Of a DNA stretch of 17,316 nucleotides, positions 1-8,519 are shown in pieces. Positions within the stretch are counted from its first letter, which is position 1; each line of letters begins with the position of its first letter. Source of the DNA: Planctomycetota bacterium (GTDB lineage Bacteria > Planctomycetota > GCA-002687715 > DRQF01). A program made the translations under genes and the position numbers. The stretch is taken from NCBI GenBank assembly GCA_024275615.1, contig JAJRYU010000530.1, forward strand, positions 1 through 17,316, read 5' to 3'. The notes beneath the pieces were generated by a model. It ran no database searches. It worked only from the letters and a program-made list of their open reading frames with translations, and was not told where the DNA came from.

Positions 1-1
1 C

Positions 2-1984
2 CTCGATTCGTTCGCCAGAAAGCATGGGAAACCCAGTCGAGGAATCACTCGAAAGGTTGAGCAAGCGATCGCCAAGGCTGCTCAACGCACGCTGGCAGAG
101 TTTCAAGAACTCGTCAACAAAGGTTCCTTTGAAATTGCCCGCGCTTTGGTTCAAAACCGTTTGAGTCAATTCCCCAAGTCTTCCGATTCCTACCAAGAAC
201 TGTCGCGCGTTGCAGAACGTCCCTTCAGTCAACCAGTAGCAGACTTGGCCGTTGACGAGAAGAAACGACAGGACTCTGACGAAACAACTGGTAGCTCATC
301 CCCTGGCGTCCCCTTGAGCAAGCCTCTTGCCCAAGCCCCAGCCCGGAATAACAAAGAGAAAGAAGAAGCGGAAAAACGGTTCATTGATGAAACGGCAACG
401 GCAGACGCTTTTTTCAGCCAACGGCGCTATGCAGAGGCCGCTCGAGGTTATCGTCGTTCCTCAGAAGCAGGGCTGACAGCTCAAGTTGATCATGAGCTTT
501 TGCGTATTTCCATGAGGCGCATGAGACAAGCCGAACGGCTTGCGAGTTTCGCTGCGGCTCTCCGTCAGCGGATCTCGAAGTCTCCTGGTCTTTTTGGCCA
601 AATCGTCTTTCTACCGGGCCGCAAGGGCAATGTCGTCGGTTTGGGTGAAAACGGTATCCGTTTTGACGACGGCGCGGCAACAGTGGAGTTGTCATTTCGG
701 GTCTTGAGAGCCGATACTTTGAGATTCATGATCAACAAGGCAGAATTCACCGGCATCGATCGTATCAATGCTGCCACTTTTCTGTTCACGATGAATGAAG
801 CGGAGAATGCCGAAAAACTTCTGCGTCGTACTGAAAACGAAGAACCCAATCTCAAGTCACGTATCAACAGTGCTCTGGCGGACGCACGTTCCATCGAGAT
901 ACCTGAAAACGGTTTCACATTTCGGGATGGGCAATATCTGAGCCCCAACGATCTTGCGCGCATTCACATTCGTGAAACCGTCGCCAAAGCCGTGCCGAGA
1001 CTCGAAGACAAGTCGGCTGAGGCGCGCGCCGAAGCCTACCTGGAACTTCGAAGTTTGGGGGATCGGGGCGCATCCTCGTTCCATCGCGCACTCATCGATG
1101 CAAAGACTCAACTACTGGCAGCCCTAAAGACCAACGACTCTTTCAAGAAGCTGCGTAAGTTGGACGAGAAAAGAGATTTTCTTGACGAGAAAAGAGCGCA
1201 CGCCTTGGAACTGATCTTTGACACTTTCAAGTATCCATATCCATACCGGGGTGTTCCCAAAGAAGTTTCTGCGCGGTTTTACGAATCTGCCAGGGAAGTT
1301 GCGATACGAGTTCGAGCTGTTCGAGAGGTTTGGGCTGACGAAACGAAAGTCAAAATTGATGACAACTTGCGGCTCGCGGTGGCCAAATTAGCGGAATACA
1401 ATATCGAATTGGACCGATTGGAACTTGGGCGAGGCTTAGAGGACCCCCGTTGCTTACTCTATCTGCCGAAGGACTCACGAGTGTCGCTGAAGACCATTGC
1501 CATTGACGACAACGACCGTGTGCGCATTGATACTTCCCTTGAGTGGCTCAAGATCAATGCCAACATGAAATCAAAAGCGACCGCCGAAGAGAGGCGCCAA
1601 GTGGCGATCACCAACGAATACCGTTTGATGATGGGACGTCACGCCGTGCAAATGCATGAAAAACTCCTCGCTTGTGCCCGAATGCACTCGACAGATATGG
1701 CTGAAGGTGGATTTTTTGCCCATCAGAACCCCAAGGATCCCAAGAAGAGGACTCCAAACGATCGAGCTCGACTGTCGGGGTTCTTTGGTGGGGTATCTGA
1801 GAACATCGCCGCAAATGGGGGCGGTGCAATCGGTGCTCACAATGCATGGATCCGCTCAAGTGGGCATCACCGCAATATCTTAATGAAACGCTGGCGCTAC
1901 CTCGGCAGTGGCAACAACGGCAATCTTTGGACTCAGAACTTCTCTCGAGGTGACGCACCACAACCGAGACAGTCAAACGACTGA
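2..1984 (+). CDS. CAP-domain (SCP/PR-1-like) protein, 5' truncated
   Basis: The reading frame is open to the first base, so the true start lies outside the window; the first start-like codon, a TTG at 146, is internal. About 660 residues are visible. The N-terminal part is charged and helical, with a TPR-like helix pair (nt about 392-560), then a middle region without a family I recognise. The C-terminal CAP domain covers nt about 1606-1960: N-E-Y-R at its start, a helix with HSTDM, then FFAHQNP, SENIA and SGHHRNIL followed by YLGSG. These are the usual CAP landmarks, including the two His and the Glu that line the cavity. Bacterial CAP proteins are usually exported and their activity is mostly unknown. 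A signal peptide cannot be assessed because the N-terminus is missing. The FHA gene follows 153 bp downstream on the same strand. The family call is firm; the function is not known. Confidence 0.85.
   Translation, partial: LDSFARKHGKPSRGITRKVEQAIAKAAQRTLAEFQELVNKGSFEIARALVQNRLSQFPKSSDSYQELSRVAERPFSQPVADLAVDEKKRQDSDETTGSSSPGVPLSKPLAQAPARNNKEKEEAEKRFIDETATADAFFSQRRYAEAARGYRRSSEAGLTAQVDHELLRISMRRMRQAERLASFAAALRQRISKSPGLFGQIVFLPGRKGNVVGLGENGIRFDDGAATVELSFRVLRADTLRFMINKAEFTGIDRINAATFLFTMNEAENAEKLLRRTENEEPNLKSRINSALADARSIEIPENGFTFRDGQYLSPNDLARIHIRETVAKAVPRLEDKSAEARAEAYLELRSLGDRGASSFHRALIDAKTQLLAALKTNDSFKKLRKLDEKRDFLDEKRAHALELIFDTFKYPYPYRGVPKEVSARFYESAREVAIRVRAVREVWADETKVKIDDNLRLAVAKLAEYNIELDRLELGRGLEDPRCLLYLPKDSRVSLKTIAIDDNDRVRIDTSLEWLKINANMKSKATAEERRQVAITNEYRLMMGRHAVQMHEKLLACARMHSTDMAEGGFFAHQNPKDPKKRTPNDRARLSGFFGGVSENIAANGGGAIGAHNAWIRSSGHHRNILMKRWRYLGSGNNGNLWTQNFSRGDAPQPRQSND
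1160..1201 (+). repeat. Tandem 21-bp (7-codon) duplication inside the CAP-protein gene
   Basis: Two adjacent seven-codon units encode LDEKRDF and LDEKRAH. They share the 13-base string gacgagaaaagag at 1163-1175 and 1184-1196. The unit is one heptad long, so it would add two helical turns to the predicted helix and keep the frame. It looks like a recent in-frame slippage or duplication. Confidence 0.6.
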
Positions 1985-2137
1985 ATGGGGATTCCAAGGG
2001 GCAATTTCGAGAGCTCCCTTGATGAGGCGCACCAAACCCGCACAATAGCCTCAGCTTCGGTCAGAGATTCTTGCGGCCCCAACCGCTTCTGCTGATCGAC
2101 GACAACAACATTCAACCGCCAAGACTGGGGAGCCTTC

Positions 2138-3442
2138 ATGGCCAAGCTCATCATCAGCACCGACGGACGCGACAAAGTCTACGAAATTATTGACGATCGA
2201 TTCACCATTGGCAGCGGTCCCGATGCCGACTTGCAGTTGCGCGGCGAAGGTGTCGCTGGGATCCACTTGACGGTGGACAAGACCAAAGCTGGCTATCGTG
2301 TCATCGATATGGAGACGAAAAACGGCACCATCGTCAATGGCAAGCAAAGCAACCAGCATGTTCTTGGCAATGGCGACACCGTTGAGATCGGTGATGTCAA
2401 GATCACCTACATTGGCAAAGGGCCAGCACGGGCAGGAGCGGCCAAGGGCCAACAAAGGCAACGGGGGCAAAAACTTGAGTCGAGCAAGTACTATCGGCAC
2501 GCGCAACCGGAAGCATCTTCGCCAGGAGCTCGATTTGCCATCATTGGCAGTATCGTTCTCGGTGTGATCCTGATTCTCTGGCTGGCCCTCAAGCAAACCA
2601 ATCCGCCCGCGGCAGACTATTCTCGTTCCGAACTCAATGAGGCCATTCGTTTGTGCAAACAAGGGCGATCGGAAGAAGAACAGATCACGAAGACGATCAA
2701 TAAGTTCCGCAAGATGAAAAAGAAATCTGCGGAAGAAAAGAAGCTCCTCAGCCGCCTTATCAGCGACTGGGATGCGGCTCTGGAAGCTTCCAAGGGTGGG
2801 GACAAGTCCAGAACTGCGCGCAAGGACTGGATGGCCATTCACAATGTACAAATGGCAGAATCTGGTAATCGAGACAAACTCCGAACCATGTGTGAAGAGT
2901 TCGTCGCCAATTACAAGGATGCTCCTGGCGCACCTCAAGTCATGGTTCGTAAGGCGAGGAATATCATTGAGGACTTGGAGGGCAAAGGCCCGATGACCGC
3001 GGACGAAAAAGAAATCGCCCGAGTCCAAGCCTTGGTCAGAGAAGGCATTCGGGTTCGAGATCACCACTTGGCCATGCGTGGACTCAATTCGATGGACAAG
3101 GACGTCAAGCGCGCCCATCCCGAGGCATGGGAAAAACTTCATCGTAGCATTCGCCTCAAGAGTCGCCAGTATCTAACCCCCAGGAAAAATGAAGTTCGCG
3201 GTTGGTTACGGCGTGACGAAGATATTGTCGACGAGAAGAAAGACCCCGAAAAAGACATTTACGATCCGGCCAAAGCTCGGGAAGTTGCGATTGAGTTGAT
3301 CTTCAACAAGCTGCTCCACTCAGTTGTGCGTGACTATCTCGACTCCCCAGACAAATCCCGCCAGGCTTGGAATCAGCGTGCTGACGAAAGAGCCCAGGCC
3401 CTCTTCCGTGAACTCTTGAAAGAGATCAAACCTAATTACTAG
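2138..3442 (+). CDS. FHA-domain protein with one transmembrane helix
   Basis: This is a 434-residue protein with an N-terminal FHA domain (residues about 3-93), a basic glycine/glutamine-rich linker (94-130), one hydrophobic helix (about 133-151) and a charged, mostly helical C-terminal region of about 280 residues that I do not recognise. FHA domains normally bind phosphothreonine in partners of Ser/Thr kinases. Here the NGTIVNG loop (62-68) and the conserved His43 are present. The Arg of the usual GR motif is Ser26, and the Ser of the SxxH motif is Ala40, so classical phosphothreonine binding is doubtful. The N-terminal FHA should face the cytoplasm and the long tail the periplasm. The ATG at 2138 is chosen because the FHA domain starts at once and a GGGAG lies at about 2128. 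It follows the CAP gene and may be co-transcribed with it. Confidence 0.8.
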   Translation: MAKLIISTDGRDKVYEIIDDRFTIGSGPDADLQLRGEGVAGIHLTVDKTKAGYRVIDMETKNGTIVNGKQSNQHVLGNGDTVEIGDVKITYIGKGPARAGAAKGQQRQRGQKLESSKYYRHAQPEASSPGARFAIIGSIVLGVILILWLALKQTNPPAADYSRSELNEAIRLCKQGRSEEEQITKTINKFRKMKKKSAEEKKLLSRLISDWDAALEASKGGDKSRTARKDWMAIHNVQMAESGNRDKLRTMCEEFVANYKDAPGAPQVMVRKARNIIEDLEGKGPMTADEKEIARVQALVREGIRVRDHHLAMRGLNSMDKDVKRAHPEAWEKLHRSIRLKSRQYLTPRKNEVRGWLRRDEDIVDEKKDPEKDIYDPAKAREVAIELIFNKLLHSVVRDYLDSPDKSRQAWNQRADERAQALFRELLKEIKPNY

Positions 3443-3656
3443 GCTGATCTTGCGATGAGTTCATTGTTGCAGTTGCGCAGAGACCATGAGCACTGGGTTC
3501 AAAGTCCTCCGCGAATGCGCCAAGGATGAGGGTGCGGCAGTTCGATAGATAGTTGTTCTACGTCTTGGCTTGCGAAGCGCTTGGCGGCGCGGCCATGCAA
3601 CTTCGCAGGAGACCATCGATTCCTTTAGCCCTCAAAACTCCAGATTGGTTTGCCTG
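3443..3656. other. Intergenic region before lptF, no gene seen
   Basis: These 214 bases between the FHA gene and lptF contain only tiny frames of 20-24 codons without ribosome binding sites. The lptF frame stays open upstream to a TTG at 3570, but that extra stretch is hydrophilic and unlike the family N-terminus. I see no clear terminator or sigma-70 promoter, although the lptF promoter presumably lies here. Confidence 0.4.
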
Positions 3657-4742
3657 ATGCGGCTCGTCCAACGATATCTGGCATCGACTTTAGCCAAGAA
3701 CGGCACGTTCACTTTTGTCGTTCTGGCTGCCATCATTGCCATGATGGTGTTCTCCATGGTGGCTTTGCGGGAATCAATGAGCTTCCTCTCTTTCGCGGCG
3801 CTCTTTAAGGTCGTTGCTCTACTGACCACGACCCAATTGCAAGTTCTCATACCTCTCACCTCCTTGACCGCTGCGATTTGGACCTACAGCCGTTTTCAAA
3901 GCAACGGTGAGTTGACTGCCATGCGAGGCGCCGGTGTATCGCTGCGCAACATCGTCGTTCCCGCGATCGGCCTGGGCGCTGTGGCCACGGTTCTCTTGAT
4001 AGTCTTGCAGGACCAGGTGATACCCAATGCGCACTACACCCAAAGAGTCATTGGCAAACGTTTCCTAGCCGCCAATATTGACCGATTCTTGGAAGATGAC
4101 CGCCGCTCAATCCAAGACAAGAGGTTCAAATGTCGGTGGGAGCGGGTTATTCGGGACCCATCAGGCCACCCGGTTTTGCAGGGCTTTACCGTCGTCGAAT
4201 TGGGAAAAGACTCTCACGGCGAACCGATCTTCACACGCGCCAAGCGAGCCGACCCGTGGATCGATTCGGATGGCGGTAATCTTGTCTTAGAGCTGCAAGA
4301 TCTCACGTATTCAACTGTGGGTGCAAGCGAATCCATGCGTATCGCCTTGGACCTTTCCGCGATTTCTGAAGAGCCTGCACCTCGTCGCAAGACGAAACAC
4401 TATGGCTATGACGAGCTCTTCACCGATTCAAGACGGCACCCTCATGACAAACAGGGACTCATGTCAAGAACCGAACTACACGGCCGCGCAGCGACGGCTT
4501 GTTCTGCGGCTCTTTTTTCCCTTCTAGGCGCGCTCGTGGGAGTCATTTTTGAGTTACGTAACCGCGCCTACGTTTTTGTCGCGGGATTCCTGCTTGTTCT
4601 CGTCCTTCACTATGCTCCAAGTTTCGTCGGGCACACACTGGGAAGAAGTGGCGCTCTTCCCCCCTCCATCTCGATGTGGATGGGCAACATCTCTATCTTG
4701 GTAGTCATCTTCTTCGCAGCACGAAAAGCGAGGCATCAATGA
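3657..4742 (+). CDS. lptF: LptF-type lipopolysaccharide export permease (YjgP/YjgQ family)
   Basis: This 361-residue membrane protein has the family plan: a short N-terminal helix starting RLVQRYLAST, three membrane segments in the first third (the residues after KNGTF, the one around LTTTQLQVLIPLTSLTAAI, and the one after NIVVPA), a large periplasmic domain, and three C-terminal membrane segments. The motif GELTAMRGAGVS in the loop after the second segment is characteristic of the family. LptF and LptG form the membrane part of the LptB2FG ABC transporter, which lifts LPS out of the inner membrane toward the LptC/LptA bridge. I chose the ATG at 3657 over the upstream TTG at 3570 because it gives the typical N-terminus; no good Shine-Dalgarno is visible, so the start is moderately sure. 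It overlaps lptG by ATGA. F versus G is assigned by gene order and is not certain. Confidence 0.85.
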   Translation: MRLVQRYLASTLAKNGTFTFVVLAAIIAMMVFSMVALRESMSFLSFAALFKVVALLTTTQLQVLIPLTSLTAAIWTYSRFQSNGELTAMRGAGVSLRNIVVPAIGLGAVATVLLIVLQDQVIPNAHYTQRVIGKRFLAANIDRFLEDDRRSIQDKRFKCRWERVIRDPSGHPVLQGFTVVELGKDSHGEPIFTRAKRADPWIDSDGGNLVLELQDLTYSTVGASESMRIALDLSAISEEPAPRRKTKHYGYDELFTDSRRHPHDKQGLMSRTELHGRAATACSAALFSLLGALVGVIFELRNRAYVFVAGFLLVLVLHYAPSFVGHTLGRSGALPPSISMWMGNISILVVIFFAARKARHQ

Positions 4743-5791
4743 AGACTATCGACCGTTATATCCTGAGAATCTTTGCCGGCGCCATGGCTGCGACTGCCAT
4801 CTTCATGATGGGGCTCTACCTAATTCTGCACTACCTTTCTCACGTCAAACATCAGGATGAAGCTCGCGCCAGTTTTGCGGCGAATGGCTACACGCTCATT
4901 GAAGGCCTGTGCCGTTACTATTTCGTTCATATGCCAGAAATTGCAGCTCTCTTTGGTCCCTACGCTATCCTCTTTGCGGCCATGTTCACTCTCCACCACC
5001 TCAACCAGAACAATGAACTCGTGCCAGTTTTCGCTGTCGGCGTATCAAAGTTCAGGGTGGCGTTACCGATCATTCTGGCTTCGTTTGTCCTCAGCGGCGG
5101 GCTTGTTGCTCTAAGAGAGATCGTCATCCCTGCGAACGCGAGGGAGATGGTCCTGATCAGTCGCATGATGCGCGGCAAGGGTGATCCGAAATTCAGCAAA
5201 CTTGATTTGTTGAGTGACTCTATGGGCAACATCTTCGACGCTGGAGAATGGGATGCGACAAATCTAAGACTGAACGATGTATGGATGCTCCCGAGTTCGA
5301 GCACCCAACTCTTTCGATTCGACTATCTGGCTTGGAGAGAAAAAGACGGGAAGGCTGAATTTGTTCCGGCCGTCGGAAGTGCGATGCCAGCCGAACGATT
5401 CGCTCAAACGACAGATCTAAGCCTGTATGACATCCAAGACGAACGTCGCGTGACCAAACGAAGTTCGTATTTCGCTCTGAAACGTCAGAGTGAGAAGGTC
5501 CCCCGAGACCGACAACTTGCAGTCATGAAAAATGAGCACATCGCTTACGCTTTCACGCCCTTCGTTCTATTGCTGTTCGGACTACCGCTTGCCATACGCG
5601 GGCGCAAACGGAGCGTTTTCTTGGGTCTTAGTCTGTGCCTCGGGCTCTCCTTGGCTTTCTTCACCACGAGTCTGGCCTTGCAACGCTTAGGTGCCAAGAC
5701 CGAATCTATAGATCCCCTTCTGTGTGCATGGCTACCACTCATCTTATTTGGGTCACTGGGCCTTTTTCTCTTCGAAGTCAGCCGTCGTTAA
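4739..5791 (+). CDS. lptG: LptG-type lipopolysaccharide export permease (YjgP/YjgQ family)
   Basis: This is the second permease of the pair, 350 residues. It starts KTIDRYILRIF, which is typical of the family, and has membrane segments near residues 11-33, 62-85 and 101-123, a periplasmic domain (about 130-260) and three C-terminal membrane segments (about 269-285, 291-310, 324-345). The motif NQNNELVPVFAVGVS (residues about 90-104) corresponds to the NNELvpl/AxGvS loop that contacts the LptB ATPase. The start ATG at 4739 shares bases with the lptF stop, with AGG at 4731-4733, which indicates translational coupling and a 1:1 complex. An upstream ATG at 4676 lies well inside lptF and is rejected. 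No lptB, lptC or lptA gene is in the window. It ends 41 bp from the end of mutS on the other strand. Confidence 0.85.
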   Translation: MKTIDRYILRIFAGAMAATAIFMMGLYLILHYLSHVKHQDEARASFAANGYTLIEGLCRYYFVHMPEIAALFGPYAILFAAMFTLHHLNQNNELVPVFAVGVSKFRVALPIILASFVLSGGLVALREIVIPANAREMVLISRMMRGKGDPKFSKLDLLSDSMGNIFDAGEWDATNLRLNDVWMLPSSSTQLFRFDYLAWREKDGKAEFVPAVGSAMPAERFAQTTDLSLYDIQDERRVTKRSSYFALKRQSEKVPRDRQLAVMKNEHIAYAFTPFVLLLFGLPLAIRGRKRSVFLGLSLCLGLSLAFFTTSLALQRLGAKTESIDPLLCAWLPLILFGSLGLFLFEVSRR

Positions 5792-5832
5792 TATCGAGTT
5801 TGTCTCTGATTGCCACCACCGACTTTCTGACT

Positions 5833-8394
5833 TCAGATCGACGCATCTCGACATAGGTCATTCAGGAAATTCAGTGCCGCCAAAGGCGTGAGAGAATTGA
5901 CGTCTAAGTCTTTTAGCTTTTCACGCAAGGGATCAGGGGCCGCTTCAAAGAGATCGAGCTGCAGAACTTCGCCTGCTTGGGGCGTTTTCCAATCTTGCCT
6001 CCGACCGACTTTCCCATCTTCCAAGTCTTGGAGGATGTGTCGAGCATTGTTGAGAACATCTTGGGGAATGCCTGCTAACCTAGCCACATGTATGCCGTAG
6101 CTTTTGTCGGCACAACCACGAACGATTCGGTGTAGAAAGACAATCTCCTCGCCCCATTCCTTCACGGCAACATTGTAGTTCACGACTCCGGGGAGGGATT
6201 CTTCCAACTTGGTTAACTCATGGTAGTGAGTGGCGAACAGAGATTTCACCCGGCATTGCGCCAAGTGTTCGGTTATGGCCCAGGCCAAGGCTAACCCATC
6301 ATAAGTACTTGTCCCCCGCCCAACTTCATCCAAGATAACGAGGCTGCGTGATGTCGCATTGTTCAAGATGTTAGCGACCTCCAACATTTCAACCATGAAT
6401 GTTGAACTGCCAGCGGCAAGATCGTCACTTGCTCCGATGCGCGTAAAAATGCGATCGACGAGGCCCACTCTCGCTTTTTTTGCTGGGATAAATGAACCAA
6501 TTTGGCTCATGAGAACCAAGAGCGCAAATTGTCGGATATAAGTGGACTTGCCCGCCATGTTAGGGCCAGTAATCAACATGAATCGTTGGCTCTCGTCCAA
6601 CTCCAGGTCGTTGGGTACGAAAGGCTCAGGTGTCCCTATTCTTACGAGGACAGGGTGCCTGCCTTCTTCTATCTCAAGAACGTCGTCATCGACAATTTCT
6701 GGTCGCGTGTAGTCGTCGTCTATGGCTAGCCTGGCAAATGACTGCAGGACATCTACGCGAGCTATGATGAGTCCCAGTTCTTGAAGGGCGTCGAGTTGAC
6801 ATGTCGCGGCAGATCTCAAGGACTCGAAGATGCCCAACTCCATGGCCCGCGCTTTGTCTTCAGCGTTGAGGACCTTGTCTTCATATTCCTTGAGTTCCGG
6901 TGTGATATATCGCTCAGCATTCTTGAGCGTTTGCTTGCGGATGTAGCTCGGTGGCACTTTGTCCTTGTTGCCATTTGAAACTTCCAAGTAGTAGCCGAAA
7001 ACTTTGTTGAATCCGATCTTCAAGTTCTGGATTCCGGTGGCTTCGATTTCTCGTTTTTGAAATCCAGCAATGAAACCCTTGCCTTCCCGCCCAATGGACC
7101 GCAATTCGTCGAGTTTCTCATCGTAGCCTTCGCAAATAACGCCTCCATCACTGAGATTCAGTGGTGGTGATTCCACAAGAGCTTTGCCGAGGAGTTTTTC
7201 CAAATCTGTCGTGTCCGGAGCATCGTTCGCAGCACGTCTCAGTAGCTTCGCTTGAGAGTTGGCAATGAGATTGAGAACCTCGGGGATTTGGCGCAATGAT
7301 TGTCGCAATGCTGCCAGGTCCCGTGGATTTGCTCGACCGCAACCCAGTCGTCCGGCCAATCGTTCTAGATCGAGAATCTCGTTAGCTTGGCGGCGCACCT
7401 CGCTCAGAACATCCTGATTGTCCAGGAACCAGTTTGCGGCTTCTTGCCGTGCCAGGATCTTGTCGCGGTCCAGCAAAGGCGACAAAATCCATTGTTTGAG
7501 GAGGCGCGAACCCATGGCCGTCTTGCAGCGATCCATGATCCCGAGAAGGGAGCCAGGGCGATCATTGTCGCGTACTGTCCGGACAAGCTCCAGAGCCACT
7601 CGTGAGGTTCGGTCGATGGCCATGCCCGGTTGACTGGCACAACACCGAATGCGTCTAATCTGACCAACAGCTCCCCGTTGAGTCTCTTCAAGGTAGTCGA
7701 GAATCGCGCCCGCCGCACCGATGGGAAACCTCATCTCATCGACGCCAAAACCGTCCAGAGTGCGGGTGCCGAAGTGATTGTTCAGAGAGCGGCGTGCACT
7801 TTCTGCTTCGAAACACCAATCCGGCCTGGCGCTGATCGTCCACGAAGAACTTGCAGCCAAGTGTTTTCCTTCTTCGGTTTCATGAAGCCATGTTTCGGGA
7901 ACCAGACACTCCGAGGGCTCAAGTGCATCTATGGCTTCAATGATCGTCTCGCCTGAACATTCTCGAGTAGCGAAATCTCCCGTTGATAGGTCGACCCAGG
8001 CCACGCCACTGCCTGAAAAAGCCGCGAGATAGTTGTTGTCCTTGGCATCGAGGGAATCGTCCTCAGTGAGGGTTCCCGGGGTAATGATACGAGTGACATC
8101 TCGCTCCACGATTCCCTTGGCGAGAGCCGGGTCTTCCAACTGATCACAGACAACAACCTTCTCTCCGAGTTCAACCAATCGTTTGATATAGGCTCCAACA
8201 GTCTTGACTGGGATTCCAGCCATAGCGATTCCCCCATCTCCTTTCGACCGCGAAGTGAGAGTCAAACCGAGGAGTTTAGAGGCTTTCTTGGCATCATCAT
8301 GAAAGAACTCATAGAAATCCCCCATTCTGAAGAAAAGAATGCCGTCCTTGTGCTTAGACTTGGCGGCATGCCATTGTTTCATCATGGGTGTCAT
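5833..8394 (-). CDS. mutS: DNA mismatch repair ATPase MutS
   Basis: MutS recognises mismatches and small loops in newly replicated DNA and starts repair with MutL. The 853-residue protein is full length for the MutS1 family. The N-terminal mismatch-recognition domain has the Phe-x-Glu wedge F27-Y28-E29 in GDFYEFF. The connector, lever and clamp domains follow, including GYYLEVS (467-473) and the ITPELKEYED region. The ATPase domain has Walker A GPNMAGKST (610-618), the signature loop GSSTFMVEM (662-670), Walker B LVILDE (685-690) with Asp689/Glu690, and ATHYHEL (721-727). The C-terminal tail keeps the QLDLF and TPLAAL elements. The ATG at 8394 is well bounded, since an in-frame stop lies only seven codons upstream; its Shine-Dalgarno is weak. 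It is transcribed convergently with lptG and divergently from the small membrane gene. No mutL is in the window. Confidence 0.98.
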   Translation of the reverse strand: MTPMMKQWHAAKSKHKDGILFFRMGDFYEFFHDDAKKASKLLGLTLTSRSKGDGGIAMAGIPVKTVGAYIKRLVELGEKVVVCDQLEDPALAKGIVERDVTRIITPGTLTEDDSLDAKDNNYLAAFSGSGVAWVDLSTGDFATRECSGETIIEAIDALEPSECLVPETWLHETEEGKHLAASSSWTISARPDWCFEAESARRSLNNHFGTRTLDGFGVDEMRFPIGAAGAILDYLEETQRGAVGQIRRIRCCASQPGMAIDRTSRVALELVRTVRDNDRPGSLLGIMDRCKTAMGSRLLKQWILSPLLDRDKILARQEAANWFLDNQDVLSEVRRQANEILDLERLAGRLGCGRANPRDLAALRQSLRQIPEVLNLIANSQAKLLRRAANDAPDTTDLEKLLGKALVESPPLNLSDGGVICEGYDEKLDELRSIGREGKGFIAGFQKREIEATGIQNLKIGFNKVFGYYLEVSNGNKDKVPPSYIRKQTLKNAERYITPELKEYEDKVLNAEDKARAMELGIFESLRSAATCQLDALQELGLIIARVDVLQSFARLAIDDDYTRPEIVDDDVLEIEEGRHPVLVRIGTPEPFVPNDLELDESQRFMLITGPNMAGKSTYIRQFALLVLMSQIGSFIPAKKARVGLVDRIFTRIGASDDLAAGSSTFMVEMLEVANILNNATSRSLVILDEVGRGTSTYDGLALAWAITEHLAQCRVKSLFATHYHELTKLEESLPGVVNYNVAVKEWGEEIVFLHRIVRGCADKSYGIHVARLAGIPQDVLNNARHILQDLEDGKVGRRQDWKTPQAGEVLQLDLFEAAPDPLREKLKDLDVNSLTPLAALNFLNDLCRDASI

Positions 8395-8445
8395 GAATTC
8401 TTGGTCTTTCGCTCAAAATGTGAATGGGGACTGAAGAAGCTGTGC

Positions 8446-8519
8446 GAGTCTAAGACAAAGGGGGGGCTATTCTGCTTGATCTAACGCCACTGAAACTTCT
8501 AAGAGAGAGTCTAAGACAA
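8446..8519. repeat. Pair of 13-bp direct repeats between mutS and the divergent gene
   Basis: GAGTCTAAGACAA occurs exactly at 8446-8458 and 8507-8519, 61 bp apart start to start, close to six helical turns. Each copy contains GTCT-A-AGAC, a small interrupted palindrome, so each could be a dimer binding site. The first copy is 52 bp upstream of the mutS ATG. The second lies in the 5' part of the divergent small gene if its CTG start is right. A binding role is inference. Confidence 0.45.
8457..8466 (+). promoter_or_regulatory. Strong Shine-Dalgarno before a non-ATG start
   Basis: AAAGGGGGG follows a TAA stop at 8451-8453 and precedes an open frame with no ATG, GTG or TTG until 8529. Its spacing fits a CTG at 8472 (about 5-6 nt), with an ATT at 8469 as a closer alternative. 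The TTG at 8529 has no ribosome binding site. This is the reason for placing the start of the next gene at 8472. Confidence 0.45.

Noticed and set aside
2051..3142. 363-codon minus-strand open frame
   Set aside because: It is antisense to the FHA gene, whose plus-strand product has a recognisable domain, a membrane helix and a ribosome binding site.
3570..3656. TTG start of lptF at 3570
   Set aside because: It adds 29 polar residues absent from the family and has no Shine-Dalgarno.
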